DNA of 13,076 nt from Sphingomonadales bacterium (lineage in GTDB: Bacteria; Bacteroidota; Bacteroidia; UBA7662): the NCBI GenBank assembly GCA_016872225.1, contig VHAW01000038.1:1-13076 (forward strand), given 5' to 3'. The notes under the pieces were generated by a model, which saw only the letters and a list, made by a program, of their open reading frames with translations, was not told where the DNA came from and ran no database searches. Of the stretch, positions 1 to 7,309 are shown piece after piece; within the stretch, counting starts at the first letter, position 1, and every line of letters starts with the position of its first letter. Both the position numbers and the translations under genes were made by a program.

Positions 1-256
1 AGGTATCTCGGTAATAGGTCGAATTCTGGGTGAAATAACCTGTATCCCGGAACGCAAGTACGGCCCCGCTTTGGTTCTGCAATCGGTAGGATGACTCTCG
101 CGGCCAATTATCGGTCCGAATCACCACGATAAGTTGCGAGGTCCCGCTAGGGCAGCCTTGTGCGGCAACTTTTTGGACGCCACCCAAGCAACAGAAAGCA
201 AGGGGTATTAGAGCCACCAAAGCAACTTTATGGAAAAGAACTTTGAATATTTTCAT
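1..256 (-). CDS. Secreted protein, N-terminal fragment (paralogue of the neighbouring LOX-domain protein)
   Basis: An open reading frame starts at the ATG at 254-256 and runs off the left edge after 85 codons without a stop. It begins with a signal peptide: a short basic start (MKIFKVLFHK), a hydrophobic stretch (VALVALIPLAFCCLGG) and a likely cleavage site near VAAQ-GC. The mature part (CPSGTSQLIVVIRTDNWP...) matches residues 52-104 of the 900-residue protein encoded just upstream at 36 of 53 positions (68% identity), including RTDN and ESSYRLQNQSG. It is therefore a second secreted protein opening with the same N-terminal module. It follows the upstream gene by 50 bases in the same direction, so tandem duplication and co-transcription are both plausible. 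What lies C-terminal to the module, including whether it too has a lysyl oxidase domain, cannot be known here. Confidence 0.85.
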   Translation of the reverse strand, partial: MKIFKVLFHKVALVALIPLAFCCLGGVQKVAAQGCPSGTSQLIVVIRTDNWPRESSYRLQNQSGAVLAFRDTGYFTQNSTYYRDT

Positions 257-306
257 TGGTTGTATTGTTAAGGAATCAAACAGTTTAGACTTGAGGAAAT
301 AGAGGA

Positions 307-3009
307 TCAGAAGACTCTGGAGGCATTGACATCGCCGGCACAGAGGCTTTGGATGGCTTGGGTCAGGGTTGAGCCGGCTTGAATGGTAACAGATTGGTGG
401 CTGTAGATCCAATCCCCGGTAGGAAAGGAGGTGATGATTGAGGCAAAGCGTCTGGAGATCTGCAGGGCATCGGTGGCGTTAATGGCTTGGGAATTGTTGA
501 CATCGGCCGCTAAGGCATGCAGACCGGTTAGGGGTTGAACCTGGGCAAAGTGTCTTGCAACCAACAGGGCATCGGTGCCGTTGACGCCAGACCAGGACAT
601 GGTATTGACGATTTGCAAGGTATAGGTTCCTGTGGGAAGGCTACTTATCAAGAATTGTCCCTGAGCATCCGTGCTTGAAACTGCAATTTGCTGCCCCTGT
701 TGGTTTAAGACCCTGATGCTTGCTCCGCCAATGGGCGTCATGGATGTGTTGTGATAGGTAAGAGTTCCTTGAAATTGTCCATTCACAGGTGCACCTGATG
801 AATTGGGCACCCGCCAACGCGTGGTATCGGTAAACGATTGCAAGGACTCAAAAAACTCATTGACCGCGGCATTCGTTTTGAAAATATAAATAAGGGAATC
901 GGTGGTGGCAGAATAGCTGATTCGGATTAGGGGTTGATAAAGTGAGTCCCGAATCAGGCTGTTGGCAAGGTTTTGGGCCATGACAATGATTCGAGTTTGG
1001 TTGGGGGCAAAACTGTGCATCCAAACCGGTGCCCCTGAACGACTAATGGAAGTGATTTGGGAAGGTTGGATCCCTCGAATTTCAAAGTCAAGGGCCGTTA
1101 AGCGATGCTGAGGATTGCGAACTCCAATATCGATGGTCCGCTGCAACGTATCGATGGCAAGGATTTTGGTGGAATGGGTTTGATTCGAACGCATACCTCT
1201 TGGAAATTGGCAATTCTGTCCGGTATTGTTATTCAGCAGACAATTGCCAAGGAGGGCAATATCCCATACATTTAAAGCGGTATCACCACTGAGGTCAAGG
1301 CATCCGCTGTAGGTCAATTGCTGGTTGACAAGGCCGTTCATAAAGAAAGGGATATCACCGCTGTTTCTAACAGAGTCTTGGTTGATGTCACCGCTAAGGG
1401 CGGTACCACCGCATAATCCACGACAATCCCGCTGAGCATTGCCGTAAGGTACCCCGTTACAATCTGTGTAGGGCGCACAGGTAGGGTATTTGCTGTACTG
1501 CTTAAGACCGTTGTTATCGGTAAAAATCCTGATGCATACTTGTGCCCAATTGTTGAGGTAATTGGACTCTCTGCGTCCTAAAGCATCGGGAGAATGGTCC
1601 CAATTGACTTTGGCTGCAAGGATGTAATCTCCCGTTGGAACATCGGTGATATCTATCCATTGGCAATCTAAACTTCGAGAATAAATATCGCCGCAACCGG
1701 CGGTGATCCCCATGTTGCTGCACCCGTATTTGGCAGGTATGCCTGAAGGGCAAGATAGGTCCATCACACAGAATCCATTCTTGAAACCTACGGGAATGCG
1801 TCCTCCGTTGGAAGGGTAGAGCACGTACTCCGCATAGCCTTCGTAGTGAGCGTGACCATGGCAATTTACGGTGTTGAACTGGGAGGGATGTGTGCTTGGG
1901 CTGCCGATGAAGTAATCCGTTTGTCCGATGTTACGAATATCGGTAGTGAAGCGAATGACCGTGCGTGTCCCGTAACCGGTTAGGCAATTCTCGGCAACCC
2001 AACAATTACCGGCGTTGGCGGTGACGGTAGCACGCTGCAGGGAGTTTTCAAAGACGGATTGGACTAGCGTGAGATCAGGCCCGGGCGGGCACATGGGGCT
2101 GGGATAATAATAGCATGTCCCGGTCACGGTGGCCAAGGGGTCATAGTTGCAGGCATTAGGATCCATGCAGCCTCCAATGGGGCCGTCGTATTGCATACGA
2201 AAGGGAATTGCCCCGGTGCAGGTGCTGTCACCGCCTATTCGAAGGTAGTAAACTTTTCCCGTATCCAAGAAGGAAACGACCTCTGCCCTAATTCCGCAAT
2301 TGGTGCTGGAATCGTTGAAGAAAATGGTCCCCATATTGTCGTCGGCCAATACCGGAACATTGCAATTGTCGTATACCCAAATTTTAGTATTGTAGGTGGA
2401 GGGAGCTTGGCAGGTACTGATGCGGAACATACCACGAACCGGAGTTTGGTAGGAATACCATGAATTGCGTGTTGGGGCCGAATAATTTCCGGTGTCGATA
2501 AGTTGCGGGCTTTGGCAAGATTGCGATATGCCGCAATTCATGGAACGAACATCGGTGCGGGTGAATTGCCCTCCTGTTGCACTGAGGGTGCCATTTAGCC
2601 ATAATTGGTATTGGCCATTCCCATAGGCGCAACACAATCCGTCCCCATAGGAGTCCATCATGGTAAAAATCAAACAAGCATTGGCCGGCACGCAGAATGT
2701 ATCGCGGTAGGTGGTGTTGGAGGTCGTGTAGTACCCTGTGTTGCGAAAGCCTATGGTGGTACCGCTTTGATTCTGCAGCCTGTAGGAGGATTCTTGGGGA
2801 TAATTATCGGTGCGTATGGAAACGATTACCTGGTTGGTACCGGTGGGACAGGTCTGAGCCTTGGCGTTTGGCGGTCCTGGACTTAGCATAGAAAGCAAGC
2901 CAATGGCCAAAGCCTGAATCAATTTTAGTGAAATTGGTTGAAGGTGGGTCGTATGGTTTTTGAAGAAAAATATGGGCATACGCTTCAGATTGAGGGCTGT
3001 TTGGAGCAT
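307..3009 (-). CDS. Secreted multidomain protein with a lysyl-oxidase-like copper amine oxidase domain
   Basis: 900 residues. In order: signal peptide (cleavage near NAKAQ, 52); Cys-rich module with RTDN and DSYGDGLCC (about 54-159); PPC-like beta domain with WYSYQTP and TKIWVYDNC (about 164-275); 'GCMDPNACNYDP' repeat (280-300); lysyl oxidase domain (about 311-497); dockerin-like pair (538-592); cohesin-like beta region (about 612-715); carboxypeptidase-regulatory-like beta sandwich (about 742-800); second dockerin-like stretch to the end. The LOX domain has the copper motif CHGHAH (H384, H386, H388), and K410 (FKNGFC) and Y443 (CGDIYSRSLDCQW) align with the lysine and tyrosine that form the lysyl tyrosylquinone cofactor (human K320, Y355). 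By family it should oxidise primary amines extracellularly, releasing aldehyde, peroxide and ammonia; the real substrate is unknown. Starting at M11 (2979) would match the paralogue's start better. No C-terminal sorting domain is evident. Confidence 0.9.
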   Translation of the reverse strand: MLQTALNLKRMPIFFFKNHTTHLQPISLKLIQALAIGLLSMLSPGPPNAKAQTCPTGTNQVIVSIRTDNYPQESSYRLQNQSGTTIGFRNTGYYTTSNTTYRDTFCVPANACLIFTMMDSYGDGLCCAYGNGQYQLWLNGTLSATGGQFTRTDVRSMNCGISQSCQSPQLIDTGNYSAPTRNSWYSYQTPVRGMFRISTCQAPSTYNTKIWVYDNCNVPVLADDNMGTIFFNDSSTNCGIRAEVVSFLDTGKVYYLRIGGDSTCTGAIPFRMQYDGPIGGCMDPNACNYDPLATVTGTCYYYPSPMCPPGPDLTLVQSVFENSLQRATVTANAGNCWVAENCLTGYGTRTVIRFTTDIRNIGQTDYFIGSPSTHPSQFNTVNCHGHAHYEGYAEYVLYPSNGGRIPVGFKNGFCVMDLSCPSGIPAKYGCSNMGITAGCGDIYSRSLDCQWIDITDVPTGDYILAAKVNWDHSPDALGRRESNYLNNWAQVCIRIFTDNNGLKQYSKYPTCAPYTDCNGVPYGNAQRDCRGLCGGTALSGDINQDSVRNSGDIPFFMNGLVNQQLTYSGCLDLSGDTALNVWDIALLGNCLLNNNTGQNCQFPRGMRSNQTHSTKILAIDTLQRTIDIGVRNPQHRLTALDFEIRGIQPSQITSISRSGAPVWMHSFAPNQTRIIVMAQNLANSLIRDSLYQPLIRISYSATTDSLIYIFKTNAAVNEFFESLQSFTDTTRWRVPNSSGAPVNGQFQGTLTYHNTSMTPIGGASIRVLNQQGQQIAVSSTDAQGQFLISSLPTGTYTLQIVNTMSWSGVNGTDALLVARHFAQVQPLTGLHALAADVNNSQAINATDALQISRRFASIITSFPTGDWIYSHQSVTIQAGSTLTQAIQSLCAGDVNASRVF

Positions 3010-3026
3010 CCAAAGGTTAATTGGAT

Positions 3027-3034
3027 CAAAGATA
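3027..3034 (-). promoter_or_regulatory. Possible Bacteroidota -7 element (TATCTTTG) upstream of the LOX-domain gene
   Basis: The minus strand reads TATCTTTG here, an exact match to the TAnnTTTG element of Bacteroidota primary-sigma promoters. It lies in the 40-base gap between purN and the LOX-domain gene. I see no matching TTTG or TTG at the usual distance upstream. Transcription would begin near 3020, leaving a leader of about 10 nt to the first ATG (3009) or 40 nt to the second (2979), which mildly favours the second. An eight-base degenerate match can arise by chance. Confidence 0.3.
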
Positions 3035-3049
3035 ACCCTTTAGTTGTCC

Positions 3050-3640
3050 TTATGGACCGACTTCGGTGAGCACCCATTGTTCAACGATAGGAGGCAAATG
3101 GGCTTGTTCCAAGGTATGGATTCGTTCCGCCAGGGTATGGGCCGTGTCGTTAGGCTTGACCGGGCAGCGAAAAGTGGCAAGGGCGGTGCCTTCATCATAG
3201 GAGTCGTTGACCAGGTGGATGGTGATACCGGATTCGGTTCGACCGGATTCCAAAACAGCTTGATGAACGCGTTCCCCGTACATACCTTTCCCCCCAAATT
3301 CTGGGAGCAAGGAGGGGTGGACGTTGACTATCCGGTTGGGATAGGCTTGGAGCAGGTATTCCGGGATACGCCAAAGGAATCCTGCTAGGACCATCGCATC
3401 AATTTGGAAGGCCTGTAATTGATTCAAAATATCCTGCTCCTGGCGCCAGCTTTCTTTACCTACCAGCATCGTAGGAACCTTAAGACTTGATGCTTTGGCA
3501 AGGACAGGGGCTTCAGGTTTGTTGCAAACCACCAAGGCAACCCGAATTCTGGGATGAGATTTGAAATAACGTATAAGGTTCTCGGCATTAGTGCCTTGGC
3601 CACTTGCCCAAACGGCTAACCTGATCAGGGGTTCGGCCAT
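3050..3640 (-). CDS. purN: Phosphoribosylglycinamide formyltransferase
   Basis: PurN transfers a formyl group from 10-formyltetrahydrofolate to glycinamide ribonucleotide, the third step of de novo purine synthesis, in the cytoplasm. The 196 residues are normal for the bacterial enzyme. The N-terminal phosphate-binding segment reads WASGQGTNAENL (11-22). The catalytic trio is in place: N106 and H108 in NVHPSLLP, and D149 in NDSYDEG, corresponding to N106, H108 and D144 of the E. coli enzyme. Its start lies inside the end of the upstream lipoprotein gene (16-base overlap), so translation is probably coupled to that gene. The LOX-domain gene follows after 40 bases. No other purine gene is visible in the window. 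Confidence 0.96.
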   Translation of the reverse strand: MAEPLIRLAVWASGQGTNAENLIRYFKSHPRIRVALVVCNKPEAPVLAKASSLKVPTMLVGKESWRQEQDILNQLQAFQIDAMVLAGFLWRIPEYLLQAYPNRIVNVHPSLLPEFGGKGMYGERVHQAVLESGRTESGITIHLVNDSYDEGTALATFRCPVKPNDTAHTLAERIHTLEQAHLPPIVEQWVLTEVGP

Positions 3641-5181
3641 TGCCAGATGCGGGTTTTGATTAGGCTGAGCATTTGCAGCATGGAGGAAGGGGGGAGCATG
3701 CGATGCAATTCAATGGAAGAAAGGGTGTAGGTGCTGCCAGTCTGCGGATTGACTTTAACTCCCATGCAAACTGTGGAACCGTTGTACAGCGGAAAAGGAG
3801 GCGCAGGGCTATTGTCGTCTCGTAACAATAAATTGATTCTATAAAGAGGAATGGACGATGCGCCGAGTTTGAGAGGTCGGTTACCGGAACTGAATCCTTG
3901 ATGGGTCATGGTGGGTAAGGTCCAAGCTTGGCCATTCCACTGTCCAGCCAAAGGAACCAGGCTTGAAGTGTCAGTTAACAGAAAACTATAGCCGAAGGGA
4001 ATTTCAGTGACCGAATCGATGGGGGAAGTTTCATAAGCCGGTGTCCATGCCGGTGTACTTACCTCTGCTTTGGCGGCCAGAAGCACATGGCCTCCTTGAC
4101 CCAACACATTGCCCAAGGTTCTGGAGGAGAATTGCATCGCCAAATCGAAATCCGGGGCTATCCAAAGGATGCGCCCAAAACGCCCAAAAATTCTGGCCTG
4201 TACCCTGTTGTTGACGGAAAGCTGGGTGTAGCGGTTTCCGATTTTTTGAAATAGTCGTATTTCTTCTACCCCCCCAAAGCCCAAACTATCCAACCAGGCT
4301 TTGTAGCGCAGGGATAGGGTATCGACGTTCAGTGTGGGGTTGGGATCGTTGCCGTAAGCATTCACCAGCAAGAGCGAAGCCACGCAACTCTTGACCATGG
4401 TTGGACGACTCACCGTCCAAGGTGATGCGGACAAGGATTGGTCCACCGCACGGATGTATAATCGGTTGGTATCGTTTTCGAGGAGTCCACCCAGGCGTTT
4501 GGGCAATGGCAGATCATTAGGGCCTACGTAAATCTGGCATAAACCTGAATTATTGGCAAATTCCAAAATGCACTCTGTGTAAGCACTGTGGATGCGGACG
4601 GTGTCGTTGCTTAGGGTGTCGTTCAGGCAAATTTCGTAATACAAGATGGTGGAGTCTCCATCGCTGTCCACACCCTGCCAACGATAACCCAATACGGGAC
4701 ATGAAATCAAGGGGAATGCCCCTGCAAGCGGCGAGCCTCCGTCCGGATTGTAGGTGAAGCTGACCTGGGGAGCGGTGTTACGCAGAGGCAGAATTAGCCT
4801 GGCCGGTTCAGGGTCAGCGGCACCTTCCAAATCCACGGCTCTGATTTGCAATTCAAAATCGGCGGTATCGGGACCTGGTGGGAGGTTCAGGCGAACCAAG
4901 GTATCATTAGCTCTGGTCCAAGACCAAGGTTGGGAGCTGAGGGGGCGAAGACCAACCCGAAAGTCGTAATGATCCACTACCCCGTCCGGATCCAAACCCC
5001 ACCAATGCAGTTGCACCGAGGTAGGTAACCGGTCCGGTCCGCTTCGCTGAATGCTGTCCACCACCGCGTAGGTTTCAGGGGCTTGGTTGGGCAGTAAATC
5101 ACCCATCCATTCTGATCGGCAGGACGCCAACGCTAGCGTTAGGCATCCAAGGCTGATCAGGGTCAGGTTACGTTTCCACAT
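3625..5181 (-). CDS. Lipoprotein with two FN3-like domains and a possible GATase-like domain
   Basis: 518 residues from the ATG at 5179-5181. I chose this start because it gives a clear lipoprotein signal peptide, MWKRNLTLISLG..., with lipobox LASC and the lipidated cysteine at 21; the open frame continues upstream only by running into the end of dnaK. After the cysteine come two beta-sandwich regions resembling fibronectin type III: about 32-135 (APETY..., WWGLDPDGVVDHYDFRV, IRAVDLEGAADPEP) and about 137-262 (NTAPQVSF..., GVDSDGDSTILYYEI, YIRAVDQSLS). From about 267 to 375 there is an alternating pattern (SLLLVNAYG, YKAWLDSLGF, GRILWIAPDFD, LGQGGHVLLAAKAEV) that looks like a Rossmann-type or class I GATase-like fold, seen in other Bacteroidota surface proteins; this assignment is inference. 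It probably sits in the cell envelope. dnaK ends 26 bases upstream and purN overlaps its 3' end. Function unknown. Confidence 0.85.
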   Translation of the reverse strand: MWKRNLTLISLGCLTLALASCRSEWMGDLLPNQAPETYAVVDSIQRSGPDRLPTSVQLHWWGLDPDGVVDHYDFRVGLRPLSSQPWSWTRANDTLVRLNLPPGPDTADFELQIRAVDLEGAADPEPARLILPLRNTAPQVSFTYNPDGGSPLAGAFPLISCPVLGYRWQGVDSDGDSTILYYEICLNDTLSNDTVRIHSAYTECILEFANNSGLCQIYVGPNDLPLPKRLGGLLENDTNRLYIRAVDQSLSASPWTVSRPTMVKSCVASLLLVNAYGNDPNPTLNVDTLSLRYKAWLDSLGFGGVEEIRLFQKIGNRYTQLSVNNRVQARIFGRFGRILWIAPDFDLAMQFSSRTLGNVLGQGGHVLLAAKAEVSTPAWTPAYETSPIDSVTEIPFGYSFLLTDTSSLVPLAGQWNGQAWTLPTMTHQGFSSGNRPLKLGASSIPLYRINLLLRDDNSPAPPFPLYNGSTVCMGVKVNPQTGSTYTLSSIELHRMLPPSSMLQMLSLIKTRIWQWPNP

Positions 5182-5207
5182 AGACCTGACAAAGGTAATC
5201 CAAAGGT

Positions 5208-7121
5208 TTATTTGACCTCTTCGTAATCCACGTCGGTGACATCCTCCGTGGTGCTTTGGCCAGGGCCTTGTTCTGCAGCGTCCTTTGAGGATCCGGAAGG
5301 TTCGCCTTGGGCACCTTGCTGACTGGCCTGGTACATATCCGCGGAAGCAGCTTCCCATTGCTTGTTAAGCTCCGTAGTGGCCTCAGTGATGGAAGGCAGG
5401 TCCTTGGAAGCGTGGGCTTTTTTGAGGTTTTCGAGTGCAGTTTCGATGGCTGTCCGCTTCTCCGCCGGAATCTTGTCCCCGTACTCTTTGAGTTGTTTCT
5501 CGGTGGAGAAAATCAAGGAGTCGGCAGAATTCAAGGTATCCGCTTCTTGACGGCGTTGCTCGTCGGAGGAGGCATTCGCAGCAGCTTCTTGCTTCATGCG
5601 CTCGATTTCTTCTTTGCTAAGGCCCGAGGAGGCTTCAATGCGGATTTTCTGTTCCTTGCCCGTGGCTTTGTCTTTGGCCGAGACGTTGAGGATCCCGTTG
5701 GCATCAATGTCAAAGGTGACTTCAATTTGGGGAACACCACGAGGTGCCGGGGGAATACCGTCCAAATGGAAACGTCCTATGGTTTTGTTATCGGCCGCCA
5801 TGGGGCGCTCGCCTTGCAATACATGGATTTCAACGGAAGGTTGGGAATCTGCCGCGGTGGAGAAGACCTGGCTTTTCTTGGTGGGGATGGTGGTATTGGA
5901 ATCAATCAGCTTAGTCATCACATTGCCCATCGTTTCAATACCTAGCGAGAGCGGGGTAACATCCAACAAAAGGACACCCTCCACATCGCCGGTGAGCACT
6001 CCACCTTGAATGGCAGCCCCTACGGCGACGACCTCATCGGGATTGACTCCTTTGGATGGTTTCTTGCCAAAGAAACCTTCCACGACCTCCTGAATTTTGG
6101 GGATGCGGGTGGATCCACCGACCAAAATAACCTCGTCGATTTCCGAGGTGGAATATCCTGAATCCTTAAGGGCCTGCTTACAGGGTTCTAATGTTCTTTG
6201 AACCAAAGAATCAACAAGTTGTTCGAATTTGGCTCGACTTAATTTGCGGACCAAATGTTTGGGTACTCCATCTACCACGGTAATGTAAGGGAGATTGATT
6301 TCGGTGTCGGCCGAAGAGGATAATTCGATCTTGGCCTTTTCTGAGGCTTCTTTCAGCCTTTGCAAAGCCATGGGGTCCTTGGTAAGGTCAACCCCTTCAT
6401 CGGATTTGAATTCGGAGGCCAGCCATTGAATAATGAGCTGGTCAAAATCATCCCCACCGAGGTGGGTGTCTCCTTTGGTAGATTTGACCTCGAAGACCCC
6501 GTCACCGAGTTCAAGAATTGAAACGTCGAAGGTTCCTCCGCCAAGGTCAAAAACGGCGACTTTGAGATCGGAGGTTTTCTTATCCAAACCGTAGGCCAGG
6601 GCCGCCGCAGTGGGCTCGTTCACGATGCGAGCCACTTGGAGGCCTGCAATTTCCCCCGCTTCTTTGGTCGCCTGCCGCTGGGCATCGTTGAAGTAAGCTG
6701 GTACCGTGATGACCGCTTCGCTCACTTCGTAGCCGAGATAATCCTCGGCGGTCTTCTTCATTTTCTGAAGGGTGATCGCCGAAATTTCCTGAGGGGTGTA
6801 GAGTTTATCATCGATTTGAACCCTAGGGGTGTCGTTGTCTCCTTTGATCACCTTGTAGGCGACATATTTGAGTTCCTCGGAGATTTCAGAAAATTTGCGA
6901 CCCATAAAGCGCTTGATGGATGCAATAGTTTTCTCAGGATTGGTAATGGCTTGACGCTTGGCGGGGTCACCGGATTTGATTTCACCGTTGGCCAAAAAGG
7001 CCACGATGGAGGGGGTAGTTCTGCGACCTTCGCTGTTGGGAATGACGACGTATTCGTTACCTTCCATGACAGAAACACAGGAGTTGGTGGTTCCAAGGTC
7101 AATGCCGATAATTTTTTTCAT
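5208..7121 (-). CDS. dnaK: Chaperone protein DnaK (Hsp70)
   Basis: DnaK is the ATP-dependent cytoplasmic Hsp70 chaperone that binds exposed hydrophobic segments of unfolded proteins, working with DnaJ and GrpE. The 637 residues cover the whole family length. The ATPase domain contains IDLGTTNS (7-14), the second phosphate motif VFDLGGGTFDV (190-200) and VGGSTRIP (334-341). The interdomain linker is VLLLDVTPLSL (383-393), followed by the substrate-binding domain and helical lid. A Gln/Ser/Gly-rich tail ends in EDVTDVDYEEVK, the conserved C-terminal motif of bacterial DnaK. The insert after GRKF (about residues 77-105) is that of the Gram-negative type. grpE and dnaJ are not adjacent. A 13-base perfect palindrome lies 76 bases upstream of the start codon. 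The following gene, a lipoprotein, starts 26 bases after the stop and may be co-transcribed. Confidence 0.99.
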   Translation of the reverse strand: MKKIIGIDLGTTNSCVSVMEGNEYVVIPNSEGRRTTPSIVAFLANGEIKSGDPAKRQAITNPEKTIASIKRFMGRKFSEISEELKYVAYKVIKGDNDTPRVQIDDKLYTPQEISAITLQKMKKTAEDYLGYEVSEAVITVPAYFNDAQRQATKEAGEIAGLQVARIVNEPTAAALAYGLDKKTSDLKVAVFDLGGGTFDVSILELGDGVFEVKSTKGDTHLGGDDFDQLIIQWLASEFKSDEGVDLTKDPMALQRLKEASEKAKIELSSSADTEINLPYITVVDGVPKHLVRKLSRAKFEQLVDSLVQRTLEPCKQALKDSGYSTSEIDEVILVGGSTRIPKIQEVVEGFFGKKPSKGVNPDEVVAVGAAIQGGVLTGDVEGVLLLDVTPLSLGIETMGNVMTKLIDSNTTIPTKKSQVFSTAADSQPSVEIHVLQGERPMAADNKTIGRFHLDGIPPAPRGVPQIEVTFDIDANGILNVSAKDKATGKEQKIRIEASSGLSKEEIERMKQEAAANASSDEQRRQEADTLNSADSLIFSTEKQLKEYGDKIPAEKRTAIETALENLKKAHASKDLPSITEATTELNKQWEAASADMYQASQQGAQGEPSGSSKDAAEQGPGQSTTEDVTDVDYEEVK

Positions 7122-7196
7122 TTTTGATTGGTTTTTGGCTTGTTAGAATCAACAACAATGCCAAACGGAGAATTTGCGATAATAGATCTTGAATAG

Positions 7197-7209
7197 TGAC
7201 AAGTTGTCA
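7197..7209. promoter_or_regulatory. Palindrome TGACAAGTTGTCA upstream of dnaK, candidate operator
   Basis: A perfect 6+1+6 palindrome, TGACAA-G-TTGTCA, lies 76-88 bases before the dnaK start codon in a gap with no other gene. It is not the CIRCE element of HrcA (TTAGCACTC-N9-GAGTGCTAA). On the minus strand its TTG is followed 15 bases later by TATTATCG, a weak resemblance to a Bacteroidota promoter, so a protein bound here could overlap the upstream promoter element. The binding factor is unknown. Confidence 0.35.
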
Positions 7210-7263
7210 GTTTGCGGGTATAAGAATAGTCCAAATTGACGAGATTGGGCCATCTTGACGCAT

Positions 7264-7305
7264 CCAAAGCCGCTTAGGGTGATCCCCTTGGGCCGAAAGC
7301 TTTGG
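7264..7305 (-). terminator. Stem-loop just after the DUF4249-like gene, possible terminator
   Basis: CCAAAGC at 7264-7270 pairs perfectly with GCTTTGG at 7299-7305, and part of the 28-base interior can pair further (GC..GGG with CCC..GC). The structure begins 5 bases after the lipoprotein stop codon (7310-7312) and precedes dnaK. There is no uridine run after it on the minus strand, so it is not a standard intrinsic terminator and could serve another role in the dnaK leader. Confidence 0.35.
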
Positions 7306-7309
7306 GTGT

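Noticed and set aside
256..309. Frameshift joining the end of the 900-residue protein to a longer C-terminus
   Set aside because: The other two frames give short hydrophobic or mixed peptides with no sorting-domain features, and the next gene begins with its own signal peptide at 256.
3044..3388. Plus-strand open frame opposite purN
   Set aside because: Antisense to the catalytic region of purN and without protein-like features.
5182..5358. In-frame upstream extension of the 518-residue lipoprotein by 59 codons
   Set aside because: It overlaps the dnaK 3' end and would bury the lipoprotein signal peptide and lipobox inside the protein.
5307..5945. Long plus-strand open frame (about 212 codons) opposite dnaK
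   Set aside because: It is antisense to strongly conserved dnaK codons, shows no recognisable motif, and such frames are a by-product of dnaK codon usage.
6636..7127. Plus-strand open frame (163 codons) opposite the dnaK N-terminus
   Set aside because: Fully antisense to the conserved ATPase domain, with no recognisable protein features.
7122..7309. CIRCE (HrcA) element upstream of dnaK
   Set aside because: No TTAGCACTC or GAGTGCTAA arm is present; the palindrome found there is a different sequence.
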